Source: Bradyrhizobium sp. G127
GTDB lineage: Bacteria; Pseudomonadota; Alphaproteobacteria; Rhizobiales; Xanthobacteraceae
Length of the DNA stretch: 64,000 nucleotides
Direction of reading: 5' to 3'
Assembly (NCBI RefSeq): GCF_021502575.1
Contig: NZ_JAKFGN010000001.1
Span: 1,736,001-1,800,000, forward strand
Positions 33,622 to 43,475 of this stretch are shown here, one piece after another. Positions within the stretch are counted from its first letter, which is position 1. The number at the start of each line of letters is the position of its first letter. The notes under the pieces are model-generated. The model was given only the letters and a program-made list of their open reading frames with translations, was not told where the DNA came from and made no database searches. Made by a program: the position numbers and the translations under genes.

Positions 33622-34881
33622 ATGTCAGAGGACAAAGATCGGGGTTTACATTCGCCATTCCGGCGGAAAATGCTGATGGGAATGGCGGCGCTGCCCGCCG
33701 TGTCGCTGCTTTCGCGTCCATCATTCGGCGCCGGACCGGCAACGTCCGCGGTTAATACCACGGGCCTGGCGGTGACCGATACAGAAGTCACGGTCGGCAT
33801 CCTGCACTCGGCAACGGGTACGATGGCGATCTCTGAAACGGGATCGATCCAGGCCGAAAAGCTCGCCATTGAGCAGATCAATGCAATGGGCGGCGTGCTC
33901 GGTCGCAAGATCAAGATCATTCAGGAAGACGGCGCTTCGGACTGGCCGACTTTCGCGGAAAAGGCGAAGAAGCTCCTGGTCAACGACAAGGTCGCCTCGA
34001 TCATGGGCTGCTGGACCTCGGCCTCCCGCAAGGCGGTGCTGCCGGTCGTCGAGCAGTATAATGGCATGCTCTACTATCCGACCTTCTATGAAGGCCTCGA
34101 GCAGTCCAAGAACGTGATCTACACCGGCCAGGAAGCGACCCAGCAGATCCTCGCTGGCATCGACTGGATCACGAAGGAGAAGAACGCGAAATCGTTCTAC
34201 TTCATCGGCTCCGACTACATCTGGCCGCGCACGTCGAACAAGATCGCGCGCAAGCACATCGAGAACTTCCTGAAGCTGAAGGTCGTTGGCGAGGAATACT
34301 TCCCGCTCGGTCACACCCAGTTCAACTCGGTCATCAACAAGATCAAGCTGACCAAGCCCGATGTGATCTTCACAGACGTCGTCGGCGGCTCCAACGTGGC
34401 CTTCTACAAGCAGCTCAAGGCGGCCGGCATCGACCTGTCGAAGCAGACGCTGCTGACGATCTCCGTCACCGAAGACGAGATCGACGGTATCGGTGGCGAG
34501 AACATCGCCGGCGCTTATGCCTGCATGAAGTACTTCCAGTCGCTGAAGAACGAGAACAACGAGAAGTTCGTTGCTGCATTCAAGAAGATGTGGGGCGAAA
34601 AGACGGTGATCGGCGACGTGACGCAGGCCGCTTATCTCGGCCCTTGGCTGTGGAAGGCGACTGTCGAGAAGGCGCAGAGCTTCGACGTCGACAAGATTGC
34701 CGCGGCGTCGCCGGGCATCGAGTTCAAGGGAGCGCCCGAAGGTTACGTGCGCATCCACGAGAACCATCATCTGTGGTCGAAGACGCGCGTCGGAAAGGCC
34801 AAGCTCGATGGCCAGTTCGAGGTGGTGTTCGAGACCGCCGACCTGATCCAGCCGGATCCGTTCCCCAAGGGCTATCAGTAA
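33622..34881 (+). CDS. urtA: Urea/short-chain amide ABC transporter substrate-binding protein
   Basis: This is a 419-residue periplasmic protein. The N-terminus has a twin-arginine-like signal (FRRKMLMGMAALPAVSLLSRPSFGAG), then the UrtA-type fold beginning TEVTVGILHSATGTMAISETGSI. It includes GCWTSASRKAVLPVVEQYNGMLYYPTFYEG, closely resembling urea- and amide-binding proteins. SD AGGGG precedes ATG 33622. It opens the rightward operon with two permeases, two ATPases, formamidase and fmdB. With fmdA downstream, formamide or acetamide is as likely a ligand as urea (FmdD-type of Methylophilus). Confidence 0.93.
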   Translation: MSEDKDRGLHSPFRRKMLMGMAALPAVSLLSRPSFGAGPATSAVNTTGLAVTDTEVTVGILHSATGTMAISETGSIQAEKLAIEQINAMGGVLGRKIKIIQEDGASDWPTFAEKAKKLLVNDKVASIMGCWTSASRKAVLPVVEQYNGMLYYPTFYEGLEQSKNVIYTGQEATQQILAGIDWITKEKNAKSFYFIGSDYIWPRTSNKIARKHIENFLKLKVVGEEYFPLGHTQFNSVINKIKLTKPDVIFTDVVGGSNVAFYKQLKAAGIDLSKQTLLTISVTEDEIDGIGGENIAGAYACMKYFQSLKNENNEKFVAAFKKMWGEKTVIGDVTQAAYLGPWLWKATVEKAQSFDVDKIAAASPGIEFKGAPEGYVRIHENHHLWSKTRVGKAKLDGQFEVVFETADLIQPDPFPKGYQ

Positions 34882-35006
34882 GACGGCAACCGTCTTTCTC
34901 TCTTCAACAACACAGCTCCCTGACGTGGACCGTAAGGCCCACGTCCGCAGCCCTCGCGCCGCGGAGTGATCCGCGGCGCGAGACTTCCCCGGCGGAGAAA
35001 ACGGAC

Positions 35007-35933
35007 ATGTTCGGCGACTATTCGATTGGCGATCTCAGCTCGATCTTTGTGATGCAAGGCTTCGCAGGCCTTATTCTTTTCTCCGTCTACGTTCTGATGG
35101 CTCTCGGACTCGCGATCATCTTCGGCCAGATGGGCGTCATCAACATGGCGCATGGCGAATTCATGATCCTTGGCGCCTACGTCACCTGGCTGACGTCGAA
35201 TTTCTTCCAGTCCTATCTTCCGTCCTTGTTCGCAGGCTATTTCTTTCTCGCGATGGTGCTCGCCTTCATAGCCGCCGGCGCGCTCGGAATGCTGGTCGAA
35301 TGGGCGCTGATACGGCACCTTTACAAGCGCCCGCTGGACACACTGCTCGCGACATGGGGTCTGAGCCTGATCCTTCAGCAGGCCTATCGCTCGATCTTCG
35401 GCGCGCGTGAGGTTGGCGTCGAACTGCCGCAGTGGATGCTGGGATCGATGCATATTACCGACACGATCGAAGTTCCGATCAACGGCATCTTCGTGATGTG
35501 CCTGACCGTGCTGATCACGATCGCAGTCGCCTACGTCATGTACAAGTCCCGGTGGGGCAGGCAGGTCCGTGCGGTGATGCAGAACCGCATCATGGCGGGC
35601 GCCGTCGGCATCAACACCGAGAAGGTCGACCGTTATACCTTCGGACTGGGCTGCGGCATCGCGGGTGTCGCTGGCAGCGCCTTCACCATGATCGGTTCGA
35701 CCGGACCGACATCCGGCCAGCTTTACATCGTCGATACGTTCCTTGTCGTGGTGTTCGGAGGCGCAGCCAGCCTGCTTGGCACGATCGCATCCGCCTTCTC
35801 GATCTCCCAGGCGCAGTCGACCATGGAATTCTTCATGTCCGGCTCGATGGCCAAGGTTCTCACGCTGCTCGCCGTGGTCGGAATTCTGATGCTGCGCCCG
35901 CAGGGTCTGTTCGCCCTCAAGGTTCGCAAATAA
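35007..35933 (+). CDS. urtB: Urea/amide ABC transporter permease UrtB
   Basis: This 308-residue inner-membrane protein shows the LivH/UrtB signature VLMALGLAIIFGQMGVINMAHGEFMILGAYVTW and the ending VVVFGGAASLLGTIASAFSISQAQSTMEFFMSGSMAKVL, which is characteristic of the urea type. The start is ATG 35007 with GGCGGAGA upstream; in-frame sequence before it overlaps urtA. A 125-bp gap with a GC-rich inverted repeat (CGCGCCGCGGA and TCCGCGGCGCG, 34959-34981) separates it from urtA and may act as an attenuating hairpin. Confidence 0.94.
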   Translation: MFGDYSIGDLSSIFVMQGFAGLILFSVYVLMALGLAIIFGQMGVINMAHGEFMILGAYVTWLTSNFFQSYLPSLFAGYFFLAMVLAFIAAGALGMLVEWALIRHLYKRPLDTLLATWGLSLILQQAYRSIFGAREVGVELPQWMLGSMHITDTIEVPINGIFVMCLTVLITIAVAYVMYKSRWGRQVRAVMQNRIMAGAVGINTEKVDRYTFGLGCGIAGVAGSAFTMIGSTGPTSGQLYIVDTFLVVVFGGAASLLGTIASAFSISQAQSTMEFFMSGSMAKVLTLLAVVGILMLRPQGLFALKVRK

Positions 35934-35951
35934 CACAAGGGGGCCGAACCA

Positions 35952-37109
35952 ATGACCGACAACAACCCGCGCTTTGTCAATCGATCGGAACTGATCGGCA
36001 TCCTGGTGCTCGCCGCTCTCCTGGTGGTGATCCTCCCGCTGACCCTCGATGTCTTCCGCCTCAACCTCGTCGCGAAGTATCTCACATACGCCTTTGTCGC
36101 GGTCGGGCTTGTCATCTGCTGGGGTTATGGCGGAATTCTCAGTCTCGGACAGGGCGTGTTCTTCGGCCTCGGCGGCTACTGCATGGCGATGTTCCTCAAG
36201 CTGGAAGCATCGAGCGTCGAGAACACCAAGATCCAGTCAACGCCGGGCATTCCGGACTTCATGGACTGGAATCAGATCACGTCGCTGCCGTTCTTCTGGC
36301 AGCCGTTTCACAGCCTGACTTTTACGGTTGCCGCCATCATCCTTGTGCCTGCCATCTTCGCCCTCATAATCGGCGCGGCCATGTTCAAACGCCGCGTCGG
36401 CGGCACCTACTTCGCCATCATCACCCAGGCGATTGCGGCGATCCTGACCATCCTGATCGTCGGCCAGCAGGGCTATACCGGCGGCATCAATGGCATGACC
36501 GACCTGCGGACCCTGAAGGGCTGGGACATCCGGCCGGATCACGCCAAGGTGGTGCTGTATTTCTTCGAGGTTGCGTGCCTGTTTGGCTGCATCTTCGTCG
36601 CTCAGTACATTCGCCACTCCAAGCTCGGCCGCATCCTGGTTGCCATGCGTGAGAAGGAAGACCGCGTTCGCTTCTCAGGTTACAGCGTTGCGAACTTCAA
36701 GATCTTCGCTTTCTGTATCGCCGCTATCTTTGCAGCCATCGGCGGTGCGATGTTCGCCCTGCAGGTCGGTTTCATGTCGCCGTCCTTCGTCGGCATCGTG
36801 CCGTCGGTCGAAATGGTGATCTACACCGCGGTGGGCGGGCGTCTCTCGATCCTCGGTGCGATCTACGGCACGCTGCTGGTGAACTTTGCCAAGACCAGCC
36901 TGTCCGAGTCGTTTCCGGAGTTGTGGCTGTTCGGTCTCGGTGCGCTGTTTATCGCCGTCGTCCTGGCCTTCCCGAACGGTCTCGCCGGGATTTGGCAGGA
37001 TCACATTCAGCCCCGGATCGATCGGCTGATCGCGTGGCGTAAGCCGAAGACGGGCGGAAAGAATGGCTGGACCGGCGGATCCGTCGCCGACGGCGCACCG
37101 GCGGAATAG
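35952..37109 (+). CDS. urtC: Urea/amide ABC transporter permease UrtC
   Basis: This 385-residue permease is longer than LivM, as is usual for UrtC. It has LVICWGYGGILSLGQGVFFGLGGYCMAMFLKLE near residues 55-85, the loop LGRILVAMREKEDRVRFSGYSVANFK that couples to the ATPases, and SPSFVGIVPSVEMVIYTAVGGR. About nine to ten membrane helices are visible. It starts 18 bases after urtB and ends 10 bases before urtD. Confidence 0.94.
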   Translation: MTDNNPRFVNRSELIGILVLAALLVVILPLTLDVFRLNLVAKYLTYAFVAVGLVICWGYGGILSLGQGVFFGLGGYCMAMFLKLEASSVENTKIQSTPGIPDFMDWNQITSLPFFWQPFHSLTFTVAAIILVPAIFALIIGAAMFKRRVGGTYFAIITQAIAAILTILIVGQQGYTGGINGMTDLRTLKGWDIRPDHAKVVLYFFEVACLFGCIFVAQYIRHSKLGRILVAMREKEDRVRFSGYSVANFKIFAFCIAAIFAAIGGAMFALQVGFMSPSFVGIVPSVEMVIYTAVGGRLSILGAIYGTLLVNFAKTSLSESFPELWLFGLGALFIAVVLAFPNGLAGIWQDHIQPRIDRLIAWRKPKTGGKNGWTGGSVADGAPAE

Positions 37110-37119
37110 GGAGAGCACC

Positions 37120-37875
37120 ATGCTGATCGGTCATCAACCCAAGGAATTCCTGCTCGCGGTCGAGGCGCTGACCGTTTCATTCGATGGCTTCAAGGCCGTG
37201 AACGATCTGTCGTTCTACGTCGATGAAAATGAGATCCGCGTCATCATTGGTCCGAACGGCGCTGGCAAGACCACAGTGCTCGATCTGATCTGCGGAAAAA
37301 CCAAGGCCACATCCGGATCGATTCAGTTCCGCAGCAAGGAACTGACCAGGATGAAGGAGAACGAAATCGTCCAGGCCGGTGTCGGCCGCAAATTTCAAAC
37401 ACCGTCGATCTACGACGATCTCACGGTGTTCGAAAATCTGGAGATTTCGTTTCCGCGCGGACGTACGGTGTTCGGTGCGCTGACATTCCAGCGTGACAAG
37501 GTGGTTCGTGACCGCGTTGAGGAAGTCGCGGAGATGATCTTCCTGAAGGATCGTCTCAACATGAGCGCCGAATTGCTCAGCCACGGCCAGAAGCAGTGGC
37601 TTGAAATCGGTATGCTGCTGATCCAGGACCCGGATTTGCTGATGCTCGACGAGCCGGTGGCCGGCATGAGCGTCAGCGAGCGGATCAAGACCGCCGAACT
37701 GCTCAACCGCATCATCAAGGACCGCTCGGTGCTGGTGATCGAGCACGACATGAAGTTCGTCGAAGATATTGCGCACAAGGTGACCGTGCTGCATCAGGGC
37801 CAGATTCTGTCGGAAGGTTCGATGGAGCAGGTCAAGAATGATCCGAAAGTCATCGAAGTCTATCTCGGTCACTGA
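37120..37875 (+). CDS. urtD: Urea/amide ABC transporter ATP-binding protein UrtD
   Basis: This 251-residue ATPase has Walker A GPNGAGKTTVLDLICG, the UrtD-type segment AGVGRKFQTPSIYDDLTVFENLEIS, signature LSHGQKQWLEIGMLLI (His instead of Gly in the second position, as usual for UrtD) and Walker B LLMLDEPVAGMS. The start at 37120 follows AGGGAGAG and gives family length. Confidence 0.95.
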   Translation: MLIGHQPKEFLLAVEALTVSFDGFKAVNDLSFYVDENEIRVIIGPNGAGKTTVLDLICGKTKATSGSIQFRSKELTRMKENEIVQAGVGRKFQTPSIYDDLTVFENLEISFPRGRTVFGALTFQRDKVVRDRVEEVAEMIFLKDRLNMSAELLSHGQKQWLEIGMLLIQDPDLLMLDEPVAGMSVSERIKTAELLNRIIKDRSVLVIEHDMKFVEDIAHKVTVLHQGQILSEGSMEQVKNDPKVIEVYLGH

Positions 37876-37904
37876 CATCACGCTTTAGCTTTAAGGAATA
37901 CGCA

Positions 37905-38594
37905 ATGCTGGCGATTTCGGATCTTCACGTCGCATACGGACAGAGCGAAGTTCTGCACGGCCTTAACGTCTCTGTCGCGCCCAACGAGATCGTCGCGATC
38001 ATGGGCCGCAACGGCATGGGCAAGACCACGCTGATGAAGTCGCTGATGGGGATCGTTCCGACCAAGAGCGGCTCGGTCACGATGGAGGGCAGCGAGCTCA
38101 GCAAGCTCAAGAGCTATGAGCGTGTCGCCAAAGGTCTCGCTTACGTGCCGCAAGGCCGCATGATCTTCTCCGCTATGACGGTGAAGGAAAATATCGAAAC
38201 CGGGCTTGTGACATCGGGCGGCAAGGAAGTGCCGGGCGATCTCTACGAACTGTTTCCGGTTCTGCTGGAGATGAAGAACCGCCGCGGCGGCAATCTGTCC
38301 GGCGGCCAGCAGCAACAGCTTGCGATCGCGCGTGCGCTGGCGACCAAGCCCAAGGTTCTGCTGCTGGATGAGCCGACCGAAGGCATTCAGCCGTCGATCA
38401 TCAAAGAGATGGCGCGCACCCTGAAGCGCATCCGCGACACCAAGGGCTTGTCCATCATCGTGTCCGAGCAGGTTCTCAGTTTCGCGCTCGATGTTGCCGA
38501 CCGTGTTCTTGTTATCGAGAACGGCGAAATCGTTCGCGATGAGGCGCGAGACGGCATCGATGCCGCGCAGGTCGCAAAATATCTCTCAGTCTAA
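37905..38594 (+). CDS. urtE: Urea/amide ABC transporter ATP-binding protein UrtE
   Basis: This 229-residue ATPase has the opening LAISDLHVAYGQSEVLHGLNVSV, a Walker A with methionine (GRNGMGKTTLMKSLMG) as in UrtE, signature LSGGQQQQLAIARALA and Walker B LLLLDEPTEGIQPS. It is the last transporter gene, 29 bases after urtD and 32 bases before formamidase. Confidence 0.95.
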   Translation: MLAISDLHVAYGQSEVLHGLNVSVAPNEIVAIMGRNGMGKTTLMKSLMGIVPTKSGSVTMEGSELSKLKSYERVAKGLAYVPQGRMIFSAMTVKENIETGLVTSGGKEVPGDLYELFPVLLEMKNRRGGNLSGGQQQQLAIARALATKPKVLLLDEPTEGIQPSIIKEMARTLKRIRDTKGLSIIVSEQVLSFALDVADRVLVIENGEIVRDEARDGIDAAQVAKYLSV

Positions 38595-38626
38595 CAACAC
38601 CGTTTGTAACCAAGGGGAGCATCTAA

Positions 38627-39865
38627 ATGCCAGAGACACTTATCTCAGTCGACTTGTCCAAGCCAGCGACTGAAAATGAATTCCTGCACAATCGCTGGCA
38701 TCCGGATATTCCGATCGCGACCTGGGTGGAGCCCGGCGCCGATTTTATCGTCGAGACCGTGGACTGGACCGGTGGCGCGATCGCCAACAACGATTCCGCT
38801 GACGACATCCGCGATGTCGATCTGACGACAGTGCACTATCTGTCAGGCCCGATCGGTGTGAAGGGTGCGGCCCCCGGCGACTTGCTGGTGGTCGATATTC
38901 TCGACGCCGGCTCGCTGAAGGGCCATGAATGGGGCTTCAACGGCTTCTTCTCTAAGAAGAACGGCGGCGGCTTCCTGACCGATCACTTCCCGCTCGCGCA
39001 GAAGTCGATCTGGCACTATGAGGGCCTGTTCACGCGCTCGCGTCACGTGCCTGGCGTCGGCTTTGCCGGCCTGATCCATCCCGGTCTGATCGGGACGCTG
39101 CCAAGCAAAGACCTGTTGGAGAAGTGGAACAGCCGCGAGCAGGGGCTGATCGATACCAATCCGACCCGCGTTCCGCCGCTCGCCAATCCGACCTTTGCCC
39201 CGACGGCGCATCTCGGAAAGCTCAAGAAGGGCGACGACAAGTGGAACAAGGTCGCATCCGAAGGTGCGCGCACCGTTCCGCCGCGTGAACACGGTGGCAA
39301 CTGCGACATCAAGGACCTGTCGCGCGGCTCGAAGATCTATTTCCCCGTCTATGTCGATGGTGCGGGCCTTTCGATGGGCGATCTGCATTTCAGCCAAGGT
39401 GACGGTGAAATCACTTTCTGCGGCGCCATCGAAATGTATGGCGCATGGATGCACATTAAGGTCGATCTCATCAAGGGCGGCATGGCCAAGTACGGGATCA
39501 AGAATCCGATCTTCAAGCCGTCGCCGATCACGCCGAACTACAACGACTATCTTATCTTCGAGGGCATCTCGGTCGACGAGCATGGCAAGCAGTATTACCT
39601 TGATGCCAACGTCGCTTATCGGCAGGCGTGCCTTAACGCGATCGAGTATATGAAGAAGTTCGGCTACTCGGGTGCTCAGGCGCACTCGATTCTGGGCGTC
39701 GCGCCGGTGCAGGGCCACTTCTCGGGCGTTGTCGATATCCCGAACTCGTGCGCAACGCTCTGGTTGCCGACCCAGATTTTCGACTTCGACATCAATCCTT
39801 CGGCGGCTGGCCCGACCAAGTTCATCGACGGGTCGATTCAAATGCCGATTTCGCAGGATAAATAA
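38627..39865 (+). CDS. fmdA: Formamidase (acetamidase/formamidase family)
   Basis: This 412-residue cytoplasmic enzyme hydrolyses formamide (and perhaps other short amides) to ammonia and the acid. Diagnostic features are the opening PETLISVDLSKPATENEFLHNRWHPDIP, GVKGAAPGDLLVVDILDAG, VGFAGLIHPGLIGTLPS, PPREHGGNCDIKDLSRGSKIYFPVYV and DLHFSQGDGEITFCGAIEM. Length equals Methylophilus FmdA. SD AGGGGAG precedes the ATG. Its place right after the transporter suggests the operon imports and deaminates amides for nitrogen. Confidence 0.96.
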   Translation: MPETLISVDLSKPATENEFLHNRWHPDIPIATWVEPGADFIVETVDWTGGAIANNDSADDIRDVDLTTVHYLSGPIGVKGAAPGDLLVVDILDAGSLKGHEWGFNGFFSKKNGGGFLTDHFPLAQKSIWHYEGLFTRSRHVPGVGFAGLIHPGLIGTLPSKDLLEKWNSREQGLIDTNPTRVPPLANPTFAPTAHLGKLKKGDDKWNKVASEGARTVPPREHGGNCDIKDLSRGSKIYFPVYVDGAGLSMGDLHFSQGDGEITFCGAIEMYGAWMHIKVDLIKGGMAKYGIKNPIFKPSPITPNYNDYLIFEGISVDEHGKQYYLDANVAYRQACLNAIEYMKKFGYSGAQAHSILGVAPVQGHFSGVVDIPNSCATLWLPTQIFDFDINPSAAGPTKFIDGSIQMPISQDK

Positions 39866-39946
39866 TCAGGCGGGACACGGAAGCATACCGCTTCCGTGTC
39901 CGCTCTTGACGGCAGTCAAGGAAAGCCAGGTTCAGGGAGACAGGCT

Positions 39947-40294
39947 GTGCCGATTTACGAATATCTTTGCAACGATTGCGGACCTTTCACCGACATGCGG
40001 CCGATGTCGGAGTGCGATGATCCGCAGGAATGCCCCGCTTGTGCCACGCAGGCCCCGCGCGTGATTCTCACCGCGCCGCATTTCGCCTGCATGCCGGCTG
40101 AATCGCGCCGGGCGCATGCCACCAATGAGCGCAGCCGGCACGCGCCGATGACGCTCGATCAGTACAAATCAACCAAGCACGGTGCGGGGTGCGGTTGCTG
40201 CTCGACGAGCAAGAAGTCTGCGCGACTGGTCACGAAAACCCGCAGTGGAGCGAAAGGCTTTCCGACGGCAAGACCCTGGATGATCAGCCACTGA
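39947..40294 (+). CDS. fmdB: FmdB-family zinc-ribbon protein
   Basis: This 115-residue protein starts at GTG 39947 after AGGGAGA. The N-terminal PIYEYLCNDCGPF...ECPACA zinc ribbon (two CxxC pairs) defines the FmdB family. A flexible basic tail with a GCGCC cluster follows. FmdB is considered a regulatory protein in the amide operon of Methylophilus; its mechanism is not established. It ends convergent with the RND pump gene, 12 bases away. Confidence 0.9.
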   Translation: MPIYEYLCNDCGPFTDMRPMSECDDPQECPACATQAPRVILTAPHFACMPAESRRAHATNERSRHAPMTLDQYKSTKHGAGCGCCSTSKKSARLVTKTRSGAKGFPTARPWMISH

Positions 40295-40306
40295 CGCCAA
40301 AGCGGA

Positions 40307-43300
40307 TCACTCCGCCGCTTCCGACACTTCGTCGGCGATACGCGGAGGGGGCGCAGTCTTCTTCGAATGGCCGACAGCCGAGAACATGTTGGACAGTTTG
40401 TCGAGGTAGAGATAGACGACCGGCGTCGTGAACAGGGTGAGCGCTTGACTGACAACAAGGCCGCCGACCATGGCGTATCCGAGCGGCTGCCGGATCTCGG
40501 AGCCGGTGCCGGTCCCCAGCATCAACGGGACGCCGCCGAGCAGGGCGGCCATCGTGGTCATCATGATGGGGCGGAAGCGGATCAAGGCCGCCTTGCGGAT
40601 GGCGTCTTCCGGCGAGAGATTTTCCTCGCGCTCTGCGGCGATGGCGAAGTCGACAAGCATGATGCCGTTCTTCTTCACGATGCCGATCAGCAGCACAATT
40701 CCGATCAGGCCGATCAGGCTGAAGTCGAAGCCGAACAGCATGAGCATCGCCAGCGCGCCGACGCCGGCGGAGGGCAGGGTGGAAATGATCGTAAGTGGAT
40801 GGATGTAACTTTCGTACAGGATACCCAGGATCAGATAGACGACGATCAGCGCGGCAACGATCAGCAGCGGGACGGTGCCGAGTGATTGCTGGAAAGCCTG
40901 CGCGGTGCCCTGGAAACTGCCGTTGACGGTAGGCGGCACGCCAAGCTCCGCCACCGCATTCTGAATGGCATCGGTAGCCTGACCGAGGGCAGCGCCCTGT
41001 GCGAGATTGAAGCTGATCGTCGTGGCCGGGAACTGGCCCTGGTGACTGATCGACAGCGGTCGCACCGGCACGGTGGTCCAGCGCACAAAGGCCGACAGCG
41101 GCACTTGATCACCCGTGGTTGGCGACTTGATGTAGATCTTGTTTAGCGTTTCTGTGGTGCCTTGCAGTTCCGGCAGGATCTCCAGGATCACGTGATAGCT
41201 GTTGACCTGCGTGAAATACTGCGCGACCTGCCGCTGTCCGAATGCGTCTGACAGCGTGTCGTCGATCAATTGCGGCTGAATCCCGAAGCGCGAGGCCGTA
41301 TCTCGGTCGATGGTTAGCGTCAGGGTGGTGCCCAGCGTTTGCTGATCGGTGGCGACGTCTCGCAATTCGGGCAGCGTCTTCAATTTTTCCAGAATCTTCG
41401 GTGCCCAGGTATTCAGTTCGTCGAGATTGGCGTCCTGCAATGTGTACTCGAACTGGGTGCGGGTGGCGCGGCCGCCGAGGCGAACATCTTGCGCCGCTTG
41501 AAGGAAGACGCGCGCGCCCTCCAGCTTGTCGAACTGGGGCCGGAGCCTGGCGATGATCTGCTGTGCGCTCACATCGCGTTCGTCGCGCGGCTTCAGGGTG
41601 ATGAACATGCGGCCGTTGTTCAGCGCGTTGCCACCGCCGCCAATGGCCATCGCGATGCTGGCGACCGCCGGGTCTTTCTGGATGATTTCGCCGATCTGGG
41701 TCTGAAGACGGCTCATCTCCTTGAAGGAGATGTCTTGTCCGCCCTCGCTGATGCCAGTGATCAGGCCGGTATCCTGTTGCGGGAAGAAGCCCTTAGGGAT
41801 GACGACGAACAGATAGCCGGACAGCGCGACGGTCGCGAAGAACACCATCAATGTCGTGAAACGCCAGCGCAGCACGAGATCGAGGCCCCACTCATACCCC
41901 CGCAACATCGCATCGAAGAAGCGCTCGCTGAGCTGATAGAGCTTGCCGTGGTGGACCTCGCCGGTATGCGCTTTCAGAAAACGCGACGCCATCATCGGCG
42001 TGAGGGTCAGGGATACGATCAGCGAGACGAAGATGGTCATCGCCAGCGTCACCGCGAATTCCCGGAACAGGCGTCCGATGATGCCGCCCATCAGCAGCAG
42101 CGGAATCAGCACGGCGACCAGCGAAATACTGATCGAGACAATCGTAAATCCGATCTCGCCGGCGCCCTTCAGGGCAGCCGAGTAGGGGTCTTCGCCCTGC
42201 TCGATATAGCGGCTGATGTTTTCCAGCATGACAATGGCGTCGTCGACCACGAAGCCAACGGAGATGGTCAGCGCCATCAGGGAGAGATTGTCGAGAGTAT
42301 AACCGAATCCCCACATCAGAGCGCAGGCGCCGAGCAGCGCCAGCGGCACGGTGACGCTCGGAATGATGGTCGCCCACAGGCTGCGCAGGAAGACGAAAAT
42401 CACCATGACCACGAGGGCGATGGTGAGCAGCAGGGTGAACTGCACATCTCCGACCGCGGCTCGGATGGTCTGCGTGCGGTCGCTGAGCACCGAGACCTTG
42501 ATCGTCGGCGGAATCGACGCGAGCAGCCGGGGCAGTTGCGCCTTGATCTTGTCCACCGTGTCGATGACATTGGCGCCGGGCTGCTTGAAGACCACAAGGA
42601 ATACACCGCGTTTGCCGTTGGCCCACGCGGCTTGCTTGGCGTCTTCCGGACCGGACACCGCCTGACCGATGTCGCGAATCCGCAACGGTCCGCCGTTGCG
42701 GTAGGCGACGATGACGTCGTTCCAGTCTTTTGATTTCGGCAATTGGTCATTGGCGTAGATGGTGTAGCTGCGCGTCGCTCCGTCGATATTGCCCTTCGGG
42801 CTATCCACCGTCGTGATGGCGATCTGGCTGCGAACGTCCTCAAGCTGAAGTCCCTTGGCAACCAGTTTGGCAGGATCGATCTGGATGCGGATGGCTGGCT
42901 TCTGCTGGCCGCCGATGGTGACCTGTGCGACGCCGGAGATCTGGCTGATCTGCTGCGCCATCTGGGTGTCGGCATAATCGTCGACATCGATCAGCGGGAG
43001 CGTATCCGACGTCACCGACAGCAGCAGAATGGGCGAGTCCGCCGGGTTGACCTTGCGGTAGGTCGGCGGACTAGGGAGCGTTTTCGGCAGTTGACCACCG
43101 GCGGCATTGATCGCGCCCTGCACGTCATTCGCCGCGCCGTCGATGTTTCTATTGAGATCGAACTGGATGGTCACCGAAGTGGACCCAAGCGAACTGGTCG
43201 ACGTCATCTGCGCCACGCCGGGTATCTGGGCGAATTGCCGCTCCAGCGGCTGCGCGACCGACGACGCCATGGTTTCCGGGCTGGCGCCGGGAAGGCTTGC

Positions 43301-43474
43301 GGAGACCTGGATGGTCGGAAAGTCGACCTGCGGCAATGGTGCGACCGGCAGCAAGGGATATGCAACCAGGCCGACGAAAAGAATGCCCGCCATCAGCAAC
43401 GATGTCGCGATCGGGTAGCGAATGAACGGGCCGGAAATGCCGTGGCTTGTGGTGTCTGCCGGGGTGTTGCTCAT
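40307..43474 (-). CDS. RND efflux transporter, MdtB/MuxB-like
   Basis: This 1055-residue inner-membrane proton antiporter has the usual twelve helices and two large periplasmic loops. It opens GPFIRYPIATSLLMAGILFVGLVAYPLLPVAPLPQVDFPTIQV, typical of the MdtB/MdtC branch, and has DDAIVMLENISRYIEQGEDPYSAALKGAGEIGFTI around the proton-relay helix. Only one RND gene is present, not the MdtB-MdtC pair. It follows the membrane fusion gene by one base. It probably exports hydrophobic or anionic compounds together with an outer-membrane channel encoded elsewhere. Confidence 0.95.
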   Translation of the reverse strand: MSNTPADTTSHGISGPFIRYPIATSLLMAGILFVGLVAYPLLPVAPLPQVDFPTIQVSASLPGASPETMASSVAQPLERQFAQIPGVAQMTSTSSLGSTSVTIQFDLNRNIDGAANDVQGAINAAGGQLPKTLPSPPTYRKVNPADSPILLLSVTSDTLPLIDVDDYADTQMAQQISQISGVAQVTIGGQQKPAIRIQIDPAKLVAKGLQLEDVRSQIAITTVDSPKGNIDGATRSYTIYANDQLPKSKDWNDVIVAYRNGGPLRIRDIGQAVSGPEDAKQAAWANGKRGVFLVVFKQPGANVIDTVDKIKAQLPRLLASIPPTIKVSVLSDRTQTIRAAVGDVQFTLLLTIALVVMVIFVFLRSLWATIIPSVTVPLALLGACALMWGFGYTLDNLSLMALTISVGFVVDDAIVMLENISRYIEQGEDPYSAALKGAGEIGFTIVSISISLVAVLIPLLLMGGIIGRLFREFAVTLAMTIFVSLIVSLTLTPMMASRFLKAHTGEVHHGKLYQLSERFFDAMLRGYEWGLDLVLRWRFTTLMVFFATVALSGYLFVVIPKGFFPQQDTGLITGISEGGQDISFKEMSRLQTQIGEIIQKDPAVASIAMAIGGGGNALNNGRMFITLKPRDERDVSAQQIIARLRPQFDKLEGARVFLQAAQDVRLGGRATRTQFEYTLQDANLDELNTWAPKILEKLKTLPELRDVATDQQTLGTTLTLTIDRDTASRFGIQPQLIDDTLSDAFGQRQVAQYFTQVNSYHVILEILPELQGTTETLNKIYIKSPTTGDQVPLSAFVRWTTVPVRPLSISHQGQFPATTISFNLAQGAALGQATDAIQNAVAELGVPPTVNGSFQGTAQAFQQSLGTVPLLIVAALIVVYLILGILYESYIHPLTIISTLPSAGVGALAMLMLFGFDFSLIGLIGIVLLIGIVKKNGIMLVDFAIAAEREENLSPEDAIRKAALIRFRPIMMTTMAALLGGVPLMLGTGTGSEIRQPLGYAMVGGLVVSQALTLFTTPVVYLYLDKLSNMFSAVGHSKKTAPPPRIADEVSEAAE

Positions 43475-43475
43475 C

